Positions 22,897 through 33,164 of a stretch of DNA of 64,000 nucleotides are shown here, in pieces. Below the pieces are notes generated by a model. It did not search any database. It was not told the origin of the DNA and saw only the letters and a program-made list of their open reading frames with translations. The stretch covers positions 2,156,001-2,220,000 of the forward strand of contig NZ_LN875035.1 in NCBI RefSeq assembly GCF_001282685.1. Reading direction: 5' to 3'. This DNA comes from Niameybacter massiliensis (GTDB lineage Bacteria; Bacillota; Clostridia; Lachnospirales; Cellulosilyticaceae). The first letter of the stretch is position 1. Every line of letters begins with the position of its first letter. Both the position numbers and the translations under genes were made by a program.

Positions 22897-24708
22897 CTAT
22901 TCGTCTAATTTTAAAACGCTCATGAACGCTGCTTGTGGTACTTCTACGTTACCAACTTGGCGCATACGTTTCTTACCTTCTTTTTGTTTCTCTAGTAGTT
23001 TACGTTTACGTGAAATATCTCCACCATAACATTTAGCAAGTACGTCTTTACGCATCGCACTAATTGTTTCTCTGGCAATAACTTTATTTCCAATTGCAGC
23101 TTGGATAGGAATTTCAAATAAATGTTTTGGAATTTCTTTTTTAAGTTTTTCTACAATCTTTCTCCCTTTTTCAACGGCATTAGATTCATGCACAATAAGA
23201 GAAAGGGCATCCACCATTTCTTTATTTACAAGAATATCAAGTTTTACAAGCTTAGATTCTGTATAACCTGAGAGTTCATAATCAAATGATGCATAACCGC
23301 GTGTTCTTGATTTAAGTGCATCAAAGAAGTCATAAATAATTTCATTAAGCGGGAGCTCATAAGTGAGTACTGCGCGCGTTGCTTCTAAATATTCCATACC
23401 ATGGTAAATACCACGTCTTTCTTGGCAAAGGTCCATAACAGCCCCTACATAATCTGAAGGTACAATAACTTGTGCTTTTACCATCGGTTCTTCCATATGC
23501 TTAATGTTAGATGGGTCTGGTAAGTTAGATGGATTAGAAAGCTCAAGCTTTTCACCATTTGTTTTGTAAACGTGATAAATAACGTTAGGCGCTGTTGTAA
23601 CAAGATCTAAGTTATATTCACGTTCAAGACGCTCTTGAATAATCTCCATATGGAGTAATCCTAAGAAACCACATCTAAATCCAAATCCTAAAGCAATTGA
23701 AGTTTCAGGTTCAAATACAAGTGCTGCATCATTAAGTTGAAGCTTTTCTAAACTATCACGAAGGTCACCGTATTTTGCACCATCTGCTGGATAAAGACCA
23801 CAGTATACCATTGGATTAACTTTTTTGTATCCTGGTAATGCTTCAGTTGCTGGATGAAGCGCATCTGTTACTGTATCTCCTACGCTTGTATCTGTTACAT
23901 TTTTAATACTTGCTGTAATATATCCTACTTCACCTGGTTTTAAATCATCCATAGGACGGAAAACACCTGCTCCAAATGTACCTACTTCTACAACATCAAA
24001 CTCCGCTTTTGTTGCCATCATACGAATTTTCATGCCTTTTTTCACAGTGCCTTCTTTAACTCTACAGAAGATAATAACCCCTTTGTATGGGTCATATAAT
24101 GAATCAAAGATAAGTGCTTGTAATGGTGCTTCTGGATCACCTACTGGATGTGGTACCTTGGCAACGATTTGTTCAAGTACATCTTCAATGTTAATACCAT
24201 TTTTAGCTGAAATAAGTGGTGCATCGTGTGCTTCTAATCCAATAATATCTTCAATTTGGTGTTTAACTGCGTCTGGATCTGCACTTGGTAAATCAATTTT
24301 ATTAATAACAGGCATAATTTCAAGGTTATGATCAAGTGCTAAATAAACATTAGCCAATGTTTGAGCTTCTATCCCTTGGGCTGCATCCACAATAAGTACT
24401 GCACCTTCACATGCTGCTAAACTTCTTGAAACTTCATAATTAAAGTCAACGTGTCCTGGAGTATCTATAAGGTTGAAGATATATTCTTCACCATCGTTAG
24501 CTTTATAAACAAGTCTTACTGCTTGAGACTTAATTGTAATCCCACGTTCACGTTCAAGATCCATGTTATCTAGAACTTGTGCTTGCATTTCCCTTTCTGT
24601 AAGGGTTCCTGTCATTTGTATAATTCTGTCGGCAAGAGTACTCTTACCATGGTCAATATGTGCTATAATACAAAAATTTCTAATTTTTTCTTGTCTTGAA
24701 AGAGACAT
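22897..24708 (-). CDS. lepA: Elongation factor 4 (LepA)
   Basis: LepA is a ribosome-associated GTPase that helps 30S biogenesis and can back-translocate ribosomes. The 603-residue protein has G1 AHIDHGKST (16-24), G3 DTPGHVDF, G4 NKID, an EF-G-like domain set and the unique C-terminal domain ending [20 protein letters not shown] precedes the ATG. It has its own promoter (24750-24779) and is cotranscribed with hemW. Confidence 0.97.
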   Translation of the reverse strand: MSLSRQEKIRNFCIIAHIDHGKSTLADRIIQMTGTLTEREMQAQVLDNMDLERERGITIKSQAVRLVYKANDGEEYIFNLIDTPGHVDFNYEVSRSLAACEGAVLIVDAAQGIEAQTLANVYLALDHNLEIMPVINKIDLPSADPDAVKHQIEDIIGLEAHDAPLISAKNGINIEDVLEQIVAKVPHPVGDPEAPLQALIFDSLYDPYKGVIIFCRVKEGTVKKGMKIRMMATKAEFDVVEVGTFGAGVFRPMDDLKPGEVGYITASIKNVTDTSVGDTVTDALHPATEALPGYKKVNPMVYCGLYPADGAKYGDLRDSLEKLQLNDAALVFEPETSIALGFGFRCGFLGLLHMEIIQERLEREYNLDLVTTAPNVIYHVYKTNGEKLELSNPSNLPDPSNIKHMEEPMVKAQVIVPSDYVGAVMDLCQERRGIYHGMEYLEATRAVLTYELPLNEIIYDFFDALKSRTRGYASFDYELSGYTESKLVKLDILVNKEMVDALSLIVHESNAVEKGRKIVEKLKKEIPKHLFEIPIQAAIGNKVIARETISAMRKDVLAKCYGGDISRKRKLLEKQKEGKKRMRQVGNVEVPQAAFMSVLKLDE

Positions 24709-24749
24709 ATTGCTCCTCCTTATTATTTTCTCTAGTATTGATTCGTTTT

Positions 24750-24779
24750 ATTATAGCATACCCTATTTAGGTCTATCAA
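24750..24779 (-). promoter_or_regulatory. Promoter of lepA-hemW
   Basis: TTGATA (24779-24774) and an extended -10 TGCTATAAT (core 24755-24750) on the minus strand are 18 bp apart. The -35 box overlaps the 3' end of spoIIP. Confidence 0.8.
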
Positions 24780-25945
24780 TCTTTTTCAAGTACCTTTGCT
24801 AATATGGTTGCAATAGGTTCTGCTGTTCTTACCGCTTCTTCACTGGTATCATTTTGTGAACCAATTTCAACAAGAAGTGACATAGGTTTCATATGTAAGC
24901 TGTAACGATAAGCCTTTAAATAGACTTTCCGCATAAGCTCTGGATAGTATTTCATCCCTTCAATCTGCGCTTGTAAAGAGAATGCTAAGTTATCTTCAAG
25001 ATTAGGATTAGTAAGGGTTTTCATAGGAATATTTTCACCGTCTTGGTTCTTGAGCATTGTAAGCCCATTAACAAACATAATTTTACAAGCCTCTTCACCA
25101 TTTAGATCTCCTACAACTTTGCCTGTACCTGCCACACCATCACGATGCAAGTCAATACATACCTGTATAGATGGGTTTTCATCTAAAATGCCTTGTATAA
25201 CTGTCTCCATTCTTTCATAACACCCATTTGTGTCCTCACTTGTATCATTGATATAAAAATGGTCTGTCACATGAAGTGTTTCAATACCATATTTATTTTC
25301 TAAAATATTTTCTATTTCACTACCGACTGCTAAAATACCAGGATCACTCTTATCTTCATCTGCGAAACGCTCTTTCGCATGGGTATGGAAAATAAGTACC
25401 TTTGGCCCTTCTACAGACTCATCTAATCTAAATTCCTTTTTAGCAAGTGCTTCAAAATCCCATTTTGATAACATGTTGGTATCAATAGTTAATTCATCAT
25501 GATCTCCTGTATAAATTTTACTGAGTAAGTAGTTTGGATCACTTAATTTGTTTAAATCAATTTCAGCCTTAACAGGTGTTGGTAAATTTGGCTGATAAAC
25601 ATTATCTTTTTCTAAAGATATCATTTCCTCTTCTTCTGGTATTTTAAAATATCCAGTAAGCTCTGATACTTCCGTAAAATGATCTATAAATTCACTATAG
25701 GGAAGTGTTTGAGTAAGTAACCTTAAAGGTTCCCAGTCAAACTGAAAACTCGGCTTTTCATACCATTCACTTCCCTCAGTTGTACTATATGCAAAGGGCA
25801 TCGTTAAACACGTAATCAAAAAGGGTGTTTGATGACCAGGCATTTTATTAAAATGCTGATAAATATTATAACTCACAACAAGTCCTATCCCTACTAATAC
25901 CAAATAAATTTTCATTTGCTTGGTTAAGGGTTTTAACTTTTGCAT
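24776..25945 (-). CDS. spoIIP: Stage II sporulation protein P
   Basis: SpoIIP is the amidase and endopeptidase that, with SpoIID, degrades septal peptidoglycan during engulfment. The 389-residue protein has an N-terminal membrane anchor (residues about 13-30), a variable linker, and a catalytic domain with the metal-binding FHTHAKERF (His187, His189), DLHRDG (265-270) and a C-terminal LVEIGSQNDTSEEA. It lies next to gpr as in other Firmicutes. Confidence 0.92.
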   Translation of the reverse strand: MQKLKPLTKQMKIYLVLVGIGLVVSYNIYQHFNKMPGHQTPFLITCLTMPFAYSTTEGSEWYEKPSFQFDWEPLRLLTQTLPYSEFIDHFTEVSELTGYFKIPEEEEMISLEKDNVYQPNLPTPVKAEIDLNKLSDPNYLLSKIYTGDHDELTIDTNMLSKWDFEALAKKEFRLDESVEGPKVLIFHTHAKERFADEDKSDPGILAVGSEIENILENKYGIETLHVTDHFYINDTSEDTNGCYERMETVIQGILDENPSIQVCIDLHRDGVAGTGKVVGDLNGEEACKIMFVNGLTMLKNQDGENIPMKTLTNPNLEDNLAFSLQAQIEGMKYYPELMRKVYLKAYRYSLHMKPMSLLVEIGSQNDTSEEAVRTAEPIATILAKVLEKD

Positions 25946-26005
25946 GCTTCTCCCCCTTTACAGCCTGTCTCTCACTATTGTATTAAATACCCCCCTTGTT
26001 TATGA

Positions 26006-27004
26006 CTAATTTGAGTATTTATTAATGTCATCTAATCCAATACCTGGATGTACCGCAATGTTGATACTATTAAAAATAATTTCACTTAAATAAACCATAA
26101 TCTCATCGATATCTTTTGCTGTAACAAAAAGATTTCCCAGCTTTGGTTCTAAAATCTCCTTAATCATAACGTATTTTTCTTCTTCACTTACTTGTTGTAA
26201 CATTTGATAAAAAGCATGATTGGGTGCATTCTCAAGCATAGATTCAATAAGATGTTCAAATGTATCATTAACAAGTGTTGCTGTATCAATCACTGTTGGT
26301 ACACCAATGGCAATAACAGGACATCCCATTGTTTCTTCATTAAGTTGTTTACGTCTATTACCAATACCTGCTCCTGGAGAAATGCCTGTATCACTCATTT
26401 GAATGGTTGCATTAATACGCTCTGGACTTCTTGCTGCAAGCGCATCTATAGCAATAATACAATCTGGCTTTGTATTTTCTACAACACCTTGTATAATTTC
26501 GCTTGTCTCAATGCCTGTAAGTCCCATAACTCCTGGTGTTAAACTACTTACTACATTAATTGATTCATCTATTGCATCTGGTGCATGCTCTTTTAAGTGT
26601 CTTGTTACAAGTACTTTACCAGATACATCTGGGCCTAATCTGTCAGGAGTCGCATAGCGGTTCCCAAGCCCTACAACCAACACATTTAATTTTTCTTTTT
26701 TAGGTAATAATTTTTGAAGTTGTGTAGATACTACATTAATAATTTCACGATGCGCATCTGGATCATTCTCTTTCATCATAGGAGATTCTATTGTGATATA
26801 ATGTCCTATAGGTTTTCCCATTGCTTTAACACCTTGTTCATTTATGATTTCAATAGAGGTTGTTGTAATTGGATATTCTTGGTTTTTTTCTGTTTGAATA
26901 TCGATACCTTCTATTGTTTGAGTTTGACTCTGTGCTTGCAAAGTTGCCCCAATTTCCAAGGCTAAGTCGGTACGTGGTGTCCATGTGGTTTCTGTTTTTA
27001 TCAT
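26006..27004 (-). CDS. gpr: Spore germination protease GPR
   Basis: GPR cleaves the small acid-soluble proteins that protect spore DNA, so amino acids are released on germination. It is made as a zymogen. The 332-residue protein starts with the propeptide and RTDLALE segment, has VLVVGLGNRYATPDRLGPDV (central fold) and VIAIGVPTVIDTATLV, all typical of peptidase family A25. It is divergent from rpsT, its usual neighbour. Confidence 0.94.
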   Translation of the reverse strand: MIKTETTWTPRTDLALEIGATLQAQSQTQTIEGIDIQTEKNQEYPITTTSIEIINEQGVKAMGKPIGHYITIESPMMKENDPDAHREIINVVSTQLQKLLPKKEKLNVLVVGLGNRYATPDRLGPDVSGKVLVTRHLKEHAPDAIDESINVVSSLTPGVMGLTGIETSEIIQGVVENTKPDCIIAIDALAARSPERINATIQMSDTGISPGAGIGNRRKQLNEETMGCPVIAIGVPTVIDTATLVNDTFEHLIESMLENAPNHAFYQMLQQVSEEEKYVMIKEILEPKLGNLFVTAKDIDEIMVYLSEIIFNSINIAVHPGIGLDDINKYSN

Positions 27005-27065
27005 TACCTATCATCCTTCCATAGTTACTGAAAACTATTTTTACCATAAATTTAAAGACTATACA

Positions 27066-27094
27066 TTGACTTGTCCTTGGACATACTATATAAT
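27066..27094 (+). promoter_or_regulatory. Promoter of rpsT
   Basis: TTGACT (27066-27071) and TATAAT (27089-27094) are 17 bp apart. The start near 27101 leaves a leader of about 60 nt. Confidence 0.85.
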
Positions 27095-27161
27095 GTAATA
27101 TGATTAACCGTTCATAATTCCCCAAACCGTGTCCATAGAATATGAATGGAGGTGCCATACC

Positions 27162-27425
27162 ATGGCAAACATTGAATCAGCAAAAAAACGTATCAAAGTA
27201 ATCGCAACTAAAACAGCACGTAATCGTGCACTTAATTCAGCAGTTAAAACTTACATGAAAAAAGTTGTAGCTGCAGTAAACGCTAACGACAAAACTTTAG
27301 CTGAAGCTAACTTAAAAGTAGCTGTAAAAGCTATCGACAAAGCTGCTGCAAAAGGTTTATACCATGCAAAAACAGCTGGTCGTAAAAAATCAACTTTAGC
27401 TCGTTTAGTTAACAAAATGGCGTAA
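27162..27425 (+). CDS. rpsT: 30S ribosomal protein S20
   Basis: The 87-residue basic protein starts MANIESAKKRIKV and contains the alternating helix pattern of S20, which binds the 5' domain of 16S rRNA. GGAGGT lies 8 nt before the ATG at 27162; an in-frame ATG at 27129 has no ribosome binding site. It is a lone rightward gene with its own promoter and terminator between gpr and holA. Confidence 0.97.
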   Translation: MANIESAKKRIKVIATKTARNRALNSAVKTYMKKVVAAVNANDKTLAEANLKVAVKAIDKAAAKGLYHAKTAGRKKSTLARLVNKMA

Positions 27426-27437
27426 TTCTTGATACGC

Positions 27438-27471
27438 AAAAACTACTAGCCTACGGCTAGTAGTTTTTTTT
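27438..27471. terminator. Bidirectional terminator between rpsT and holA
   Basis: AAAACTACTAGCC and GGCTAGTAGTTTT form a perfect stem with a TAC loop. An eight-base T run follows on the plus strand, and TTTTT on the minus strand. Confidence 0.9.
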
Positions 27472-27481
27472 ATTTATTCTC

Positions 27482-28450
27482 TTATTGATGGTTTAAAGTG
27501 ATACACTTAATAATTAAAAATTCTACACACTTCACTTGTTCCATCTTCCCTGTTTTAATAGCTTCATCACTCTCAAGGCATAGTTCTAAAATATCTTGAA
27601 GATTTTTAAAGGTAAAGCGCTGTGCCTGCATACATAAATCCTGTGCAACATAATAAGGAATTCCTAATGTTTGTCCAATACTTTTTGGATTGGCATTATT
27701 CCTTTGAAGATACTTTACCTGTAAAAGCTGACGATATTGTCTTCCTATTAAAACAAGTACACCTATTGGTGATTCTTTACTTTCAATAAGCTTATTATAA
27801 ATCCCCAGTGCCATTTGTGTCTGATTTTGGCTTACTGCTTTTAAAAGCTCAAATACTCTTTGTTCTAGAGAAAAAATACATACATTATCTATTGCTTCTC
27901 TCGTAACCTTTCCATCACCTACATAGCTTGCAAGTTTATCTAATTCCACTAAAATGTGACTAACCTGCTTAGGTAAATTCATAGCTAAATATTTAATAAG
28001 CCCACTGTCAATATTAAGCCCACGCTCTTTACATGCATTCCCTATAATTTTAACTAGTGCCTCATCATTAGGTGTATTCCCTTCTATTGCTGTAAAATCC
28101 TTTTGTATATATTTATAAAGGCTATTACGTTTATCTACATCTTGCTCTACAAAGACAATAAGAGAATATTCAGGTTTAACCTTCAGCCAATCCAGTAATT
28201 TTTGTGTATCATCCTTTTTTCCTACTTTAAAATAACCACTATTTTTAACAACGATTAATTTTTGCTCTGCAAAGAATGGCATAGTTTCACCAATATCAAT
28301 AATATTTGCAACTTCTATATCTTTGCCTTCAAAGTAGCTATAATTCATTAAATCACTCTCATCTACTGTCTTAGCTTTTATGGCTTTTAAGGCTTCGTTT
28401 TTTACCCATTCATCTTCTCCATAAATAAGCGTAATCCCCTGTTTCTCCAC
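27482..28450 (-). CDS. holA: DNA polymerase III subunit delta
   Basis: HolA opens the sliding clamp as part of the clamp loader. The 322-residue protein has the N-terminal ITLIYGEDEWV... fold with degenerate AAA+ features and the C-terminal collar (VLVLIGRQYRQLLQVKYL, VKCVEFLIIKCI). It starts one base after the comEC stop, the conserved comEC-holA-rpsT arrangement of Firmicutes. Confidence 0.92.
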   Translation of the reverse strand: MEKQGITLIYGEDEWVKNEALKAIKAKTVDESDLMNYSYFEGKDIEVANIIDIGETMPFFAEQKLIVVKNSGYFKVGKKDDTQKLLDWLKVKPEYSLIVFVEQDVDKRNSLYKYIQKDFTAIEGNTPNDEALVKIIGNACKERGLNIDSGLIKYLAMNLPKQVSHILVELDKLASYVGDGKVTREAIDNVCIFSLEQRVFELLKAVSQNQTQMALGIYNKLIESKESPIGVLVLIGRQYRQLLQVKYLQRNNANPKSIGQTLGIPYYVAQDLCMQAQRFTFKNLQDILELCLESDEAIKTGKMEQVKCVEFLIIKCITLNHQ

Positions 28451-28451
28451 G

Positions 28452-30797
28452 TCATTTATCCTCCTGCAAATTGTTTTCTACTGTATACGTTAAGCCATCT
28501 GTTACGACTTTTATGGCACCTTGATCACTTGTGGTACATATTTTAATCTCCTGCTCCTCTAATCGTTCTAGTGTAAATATATGAGGATGCCCGTACCTGT
28601 TCTTAATACCAGAACTTATCATACCATACTCTGGATTAAGTTTCTCTATAAATTTTAAAGAAGTACTATTTTTTGAACCATGATGGGCAACTTTTAGTAA
28701 ATCCACATCCGGAAGCTCTTTTAATAGCTGCATTTCTGTTTGTATACCAATATCACCTGTAAAGAGTTCTGTTACGTTGTTATACGTCAACAGGCAGACT
28801 AAAGAGTTTTCGTTCGGATCAGAAGTTAATCTTCCTTGATCAGGCCATAAGATATCAAATTGTAATCCTTCTACTTGAATTTTTCCCCCTTTATAAAGGT
28901 TAATAAGCGGAATAGCATTTTTCTCACAAAGATTGATGAGCTTCGTTCTATATTCGTCTTCCGTCTTTGTATCTGCCCATGCCACTTGCCCAATAGATAC
29001 TCCTTCTTTTATTAATTCTAATAGTCCCCCTATATGATCTTCATGAGGATGTGAGAGTATGGCTAAATCTATCCTTTTTGCTCCTTTATACTTTAAATAA
29101 CGCTGGAGTGTTGTCGCACTTTTTTCTGTTCCAGCATCTATTAAAATAGTCTGACCTTTGGGCGTTGTAATCACACAGCAATCACCTTGGCCTACATATA
29201 AATGCATCAGCTCAAGTTGACTAGGGATTTGTGCAATTCCCCATATTAATACTAAGCTGAATACGCTTGCTATAACAAAGTACTTTTCTGGTTTATAGTT
29301 TCCAAGTTGTCTCTTTTTAATTACTAATTGTTTGCCTAAGTATACTCCTACCCACAAAAAGCCTAAGCTACTATAATATAAAACTAAACACCACGATGTA
29401 GGTTGTCCACTTATATAGGTCGCATAAGGTAACTGAATAAGATAACTGCCCATCCACTCTATACATTCTAATAGAGCAACTATTCCCATCCCCATTATCT
29501 GACTAATAGCTGGTACTATAAAACTTATTCCTATAATTAAAAATAAAATGGGAATCATTAAAGAAAATAGCGGAATAACTAAAATATTAAGAAAGACACC
29601 TAATACAGGAACTTCGTAAAAATGATACGCTAAAATAGGGCTTAGTATAAGGGTTAGCACAATAGAGGGCAAAACCACTCTGCAGGCTCGTAATCGCTTC
29701 TTAGACCACTTCAGCACATGTTTTATATAGCTATAAATGACCTCTTGGTAGGCCACACCGACTATCGCACCAAAGGAAAGTTGAAAACCTATTTGAAATA
29801 ATGCAAAAGGATTCATTCCTAAAATAATAAAGGCTGCCAGTGCTAAACTACTTAATAAGTCATCTTCTTCCCATATACTGCGTACCAAGAGCATTGCTGT
29901 AAGCATAATAGAAGCACGTACAGTGCTTAGTCCCATTCCTGTTATAATGCAATACAACCATATTCCTATCACCGAGAATTGATTACGTTTACTATATTCT
30001 AGCCCTAACCGCCCTAATAGCTTCCATATGACCATGCTAATAACTGTTAAATGAAGGCCAGATAAAGCTAAGACATGTGCAATACCTAATGTTTGATAAA
30101 GGGTTTTAACGTCTTCTTCGATATTTTTCTGATTACCTAATAGAAGTGCTTCTACTAATCCCTTGTCCTTATGATTAAAAATCTCCTCTATTTGTGCTTT
30201 TAAACTCGTACGTACTTGATGAATGATCGTTGTCCTTGGTATCACTTCTTTTAATTGGATAAGTTCGATTTGAGCGACAATCCCTTGTCCTTTTAAATAC
30301 ATCCCATAATCCATATCTGAAGGATTATAAGGCTTTGTAGATGGCTTTACTTTACCTATAAGCTCTACTTGATTGCCACAAACTATGGGGTAGACTTGAT
30401 CATAGAGGACTTGCACTTTACTTTTTAGTCCTATCTGTTTTCCTTCTTGTTCGTAACTGACATCTTTTATTACCATTCTAGAATTAAAACGCCCCTCATC
30501 TAAACTTTCAATTGTACCTTGTAAAGTAAGAACACCTTGTAATTTTTCTTCTTCAACTAATACAGGATGGCTTAAGACTCTAATAAGTCCTATAAGTACC
30601 AGCCCCACTAATATACCCATCTTGTCAGTCTTTGTGAATGTGTATAAAATGCCTAGCCCAAGTACTACTAGCAAGATAACAACAAAAAAGGAACGATATG
30701 AACCTCTAGTCCACATCGTTCCCCCTATTACTCCTATACAATATGCTCCAATAGCCCAAACCAAAGGCCTATGGAGTTTGTAAAATAAGTTCTTCAT
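28452..30797 (-). CDS. comEC: Competence channel protein ComEC/Rec2
   Basis: ComEC forms the channel through which single-stranded DNA enters during transformation. The ATG at 30797 (MKNLFYKLHRPLVW) is preferred; longer starts would overlap gerM further. The protein of about 781 residues has an N-terminal DUF4131 region with two membrane segments, a competence membrane domain with about eight more (VLALSGLHL motif), and a C-terminal metallo-beta-lactamase-type domain with SHPHEDHIGG and AHHGSKNS. It overlaps the gerM stop by 29 bases. comEA lies close by, so the DNA uptake set is partly conserved; whether the organism is transformable is unknown. Confidence 0.93.
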   Translation of the reverse strand: MKNLFYKLHRPLVWAIGAYCIGVIGGTMWTRGSYRSFFVVILLVVLGLGILYTFTKTDKMGILVGLVLIGLIRVLSHPVLVEEEKLQGVLTLQGTIESLDEGRFNSRMVIKDVSYEQEGKQIGLKSKVQVLYDQVYPIVCGNQVELIGKVKPSTKPYNPSDMDYGMYLKGQGIVAQIELIQLKEVIPRTTIIHQVRTSLKAQIEEIFNHKDKGLVEALLLGNQKNIEEDVKTLYQTLGIAHVLALSGLHLTVISMVIWKLLGRLGLEYSKRNQFSVIGIWLYCIITGMGLSTVRASIMLTAMLLVRSIWEEDDLLSSLALAAFIILGMNPFALFQIGFQLSFGAIVGVAYQEVIYSYIKHVLKWSKKRLRACRVVLPSIVLTLILSPILAYHFYEVPVLGVFLNILVIPLFSLMIPILFLIIGISFIVPAISQIMGMGIVALLECIEWMGSYLIQLPYATYISGQPTSWCLVLYYSSLGFLWVGVYLGKQLVIKKRQLGNYKPEKYFVIASVFSLVLIWGIAQIPSQLELMHLYVGQGDCCVITTPKGQTILIDAGTEKSATTLQRYLKYKGAKRIDLAILSHPHEDHIGGLLELIKEGVSIGQVAWADTKTEDEYRTKLINLCEKNAIPLINLYKGGKIQVEGLQFDILWPDQGRLTSDPNENSLVCLLTYNNVTELFTGDIGIQTEMQLLKELPDVDLLKVAHHGSKNSTSLKFIEKLNPEYGMISSGIKNRYGHPHIFTLERLEEQEIKICTTSDQGAIKVVTDGLTYTVENNLQEDK

Positions 30798-31716
30798 TTC
30801 TCTCAAATACACCACCTGATTGATTAGGAATATTAAATTCTGTTTGTTTTTTTCCATCTTTTAAGAAATTTACTTTTTGTATTTTTGAAATTTCTGTTAA
30901 AGAGTCAACCATCGAATAAATGATAAGCTCTTCTCTTACTGTATTCCCCACCTGCGGTATTTGTAAATCATAAGATAAATCGATTTGGCATACACCATCT
31001 TGTGTTTTAATATCATTAACCTTTGTATCAGCTGGTAATATACTTGACAAACCTTCTGTCATTGGTCCTTTTATCAATTCTGCAATCACATACTCTTCAA
31101 GAGGTGTATTGTTATTCACTCTAATTTCTCTTTGTTCTTTGTGCAATAACCCATCCGTATTACTTGGGAAATAAAGTGTTACAATTTGGCTGCTTGTTGG
31201 TGGTGTAGGATTTAATACATTAATTAAAATATCTTTACGCTCCACTGCATCCATCTTATCTCCATTACTATTTACAAGTGGTATATCATTGGCTTGAAAC
31301 TCCACTTTATCAATAAAATCTAATTCTGTTAAAGTATAGACAAGCATTGCACGATGTGTAATTTGAGTAGGCACATCTAAAGTATTATAGGCAGTGCTAA
31401 AATTAATATAAGCGGTGCGTTCTTTTAAAATAGCTTGGTCAATATTAAATAAAATAGGTCTTGTCCCTTGATTGTTTACCTGTGGTCCTTTAGCCAATGC
31501 ATCTAATACCGCAAGCATAGTCTTTTCTTTAGAAGCATCTTTTGGTAAGTCAATAGCGCGTTCTTCCATAATAAGCGTACTTTGATGCTCATCATAAAAG
31601 TATAATTTTATTTTTTGAGAAGATGATGATTGCTTTATATTTAATTCACATCCTGTCAAAACAAGCATGCATAACGCTAAGAGACTAATTCCTAATAACC
31701 GTATAGTTTGTTTCAT
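30769..31716 (-). CDS. gerM: GerM-like lipoprotein with two GerMN domains
   Basis: The protein of about 315 residues has a lipoprotein signal (MKQTIRLLGISLLALCMLVLTGCE, lipobox LTGC). It carries two GerMN repeats: residues about 40-155 (KLYFYDEHQSTLIMEERAIDLPKD...) and 180-300 (VTLYFPSNTDGLLHKEQREI...). GerM in Bacillus is needed for spore cortex formation and germination and acts in the SpoIIIA-SpoIIQ complex. GGAGGT precedes the ATG at 31716. Longer in-frame starts would overlap the kinase gene. Confidence 0.85.
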   Translation of the reverse strand: MKQTIRLLGISLLALCMLVLTGCELNIKQSSSSQKIKLYFYDEHQSTLIMEERAIDLPKDASKEKTMLAVLDALAKGPQVNNQGTRPILFNIDQAILKERTAYINFSTAYNTLDVPTQITHRAMLVYTLTELDFIDKVEFQANDIPLVNSNGDKMDAVERKDILINVLNPTPPTSSQIVTLYFPSNTDGLLHKEQREIRVNNNTPLEEYVIAELIKGPMTEGLSSILPADTKVNDIKTQDGVCQIDLSYDLQIPQVGNTVREELIIYSMVDSLTEISKIQKVNFLKDGKKQTEFNIPNQSGGVFERNEELILQTP

Positions 31717-31732
31717 TTGATCTACCTCCATC

Positions 31733-33163
31733 CTATAAATGCCTAATCGGAATTTGAACGGTGAAGATAGAGCCTTTACCTTCTTCACTTTCTACCTGAA
31801 TAGAACCATTATGCATAATCACAGTACGATAAGTAATAGATAATCCTAATCCTGTACCACCTGTCTCACGATTTCTAGTCTTATCAGTACGGTAAAAGCG
31901 TTCAAATATTTTAGACTGTTCATCTTTTGCAATACCAATTCCTGTGTCTTCTACAGAAATCTGAGCATCTTGAAGGTCACTTTGTAAAACAACACGTACT
32001 TCTCCACCTTCTGGTGTATATTTAATAGCATTTTCTATTAAATTAGAAATAGCCAGTGTTAATTTTACTTCATCAATATCTACAAAAATTTCTTTGTGAC
32101 TTTGATAAATAAGCTTAATATCTTTTTTCTTAGCAAGTGGAATCAAACGTTTTAAAATAGCCTGTGTCATATCATTCAAATTAGTTGTTTGAATATTCAT
32201 AGGTACTTCTGTTTGATCTAATCTTACAAGTGTCAATAAATCACTAATGATATTATTAAGGCGATCTACTTCTGAGTTGATATCCATAAAGAACTCTTTA
32301 TACATTTCAACAGGAACATTCTCCTGAAAAAGTAGTGATTCTGTAAGCACCTTAATAGATGACAGTGGTGTTTTCAGTTCATGGGACACATTCGATACAA
32401 ATTCTTGTCTAGAATGTTCCACACGTTGAAGTTGCTCTGCCATGTGGTTAAAGGCGTTTCCTAGTTCTGCAATCTCATCTTTTCCTTTCACATCTACCTT
32501 TTGATCAAGCTGCCCATTAGTAATTTTTTGAACAAATTTCATAAGAACCTTCAAAGGTCTTGATATAAACGAAGATGTAAAGAAGCTTAATAGACCTATT
32601 AATAAACTGGTAAATAACGACAATAAGTACACTTGATTTTGCATTTCATCCAGTGAACGATAAATATCATCTATTTTAGCTGTTACAATAACTGCCCCTA
32701 AAACTTCATCTTTATTATCCTTATCTGTAATAGGAACAGCTGCACTCATAACCTTTTGATCTTCACGACTATAAGGCTCTGCACTATCTATTTTACGTAA
32801 GGCATCAAAGACTTGCTTACTCATAATGGTATGTCCTTTATCGGCTGCTGCAGAATCTGCAATAATATAGCCTAATTTATCTACAACAACAATACGTCCA
32901 TTGCCATTAAATCCTTTTTCTTTTCCAAGCCCTCTAATATAGGACTCAAAATAGGTATAACTTGTATAATCCTTTAAGTAGTTTCCCTCAGATATTTGTG
33001 TTGAAATACGATTTGCCTGTCTTAGCCATTCTGCTTTGCTTTGTTCGATATATGAAGTCTCAATACGATCCATTACAATAGGCGCAAAGAGCATAAATGG
33101 TATAAAGCTAACTAAGAAGAATAAGACAAATAATCGCCATCTCAAGCTGTGAAACCACTTCAT
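31733..33163 (-). CDS. Membrane sensor histidine kinase
   Basis: The 476-residue kinase has two membrane segments (residues about 12-31 and 179-199) around an extracytoplasmic dCACHE/PAS-like sensor domain, a HAMP linker (about 200-252), the phosphoacceptor His261 in SHELKTPLSSIKVL, and ATP-binding N, G1 and G2 boxes (NLIENAIKYTPEGG, DTGIGI, GTGLGLS). It resembles the WalK/PhoR class and is encoded one base after its response regulator. Its signal is unknown; placement between gerM/comEC and comEA may only be positional. Confidence 0.9.
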   Translation of the reverse strand: MKWFHSLRWRLFVLFFLVSFIPFMLFAPIVMDRIETSYIEQSKAEWLRQANRISTQISEGNYLKDYTSYTYFESYIRGLGKEKGFNGNGRIVVVDKLGYIIADSAAADKGHTIMSKQVFDALRKIDSAEPYSREDQKVMSAAVPITDKDNKDEVLGAVIVTAKIDDIYRSLDEMQNQVYLLSLFTSLLIGLLSFFTSSFISRPLKVLMKFVQKITNGQLDQKVDVKGKDEIAELGNAFNHMAEQLQRVEHSRQEFVSNVSHELKTPLSSIKVLTESLLFQENVPVEMYKEFFMDINSEVDRLNNIISDLLTLVRLDQTEVPMNIQTTNLNDMTQAILKRLIPLAKKKDIKLIYQSHKEIFVDIDEVKLTLAISNLIENAIKYTPEGGEVRVVLQSDLQDAQISVEDTGIGIAKDEQSKIFERFYRTDKTRNRETGGTGLGLSITYRTVIMHNGSIQVESEEGKGSIFTVQIPIRHL

Positions 33164-33164
33164 C

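Noticed and set aside
27005-27066. Sigma-G type promoter for gpr
   Set aside because: A GTATA box is present but no matching -10 at the right distance.
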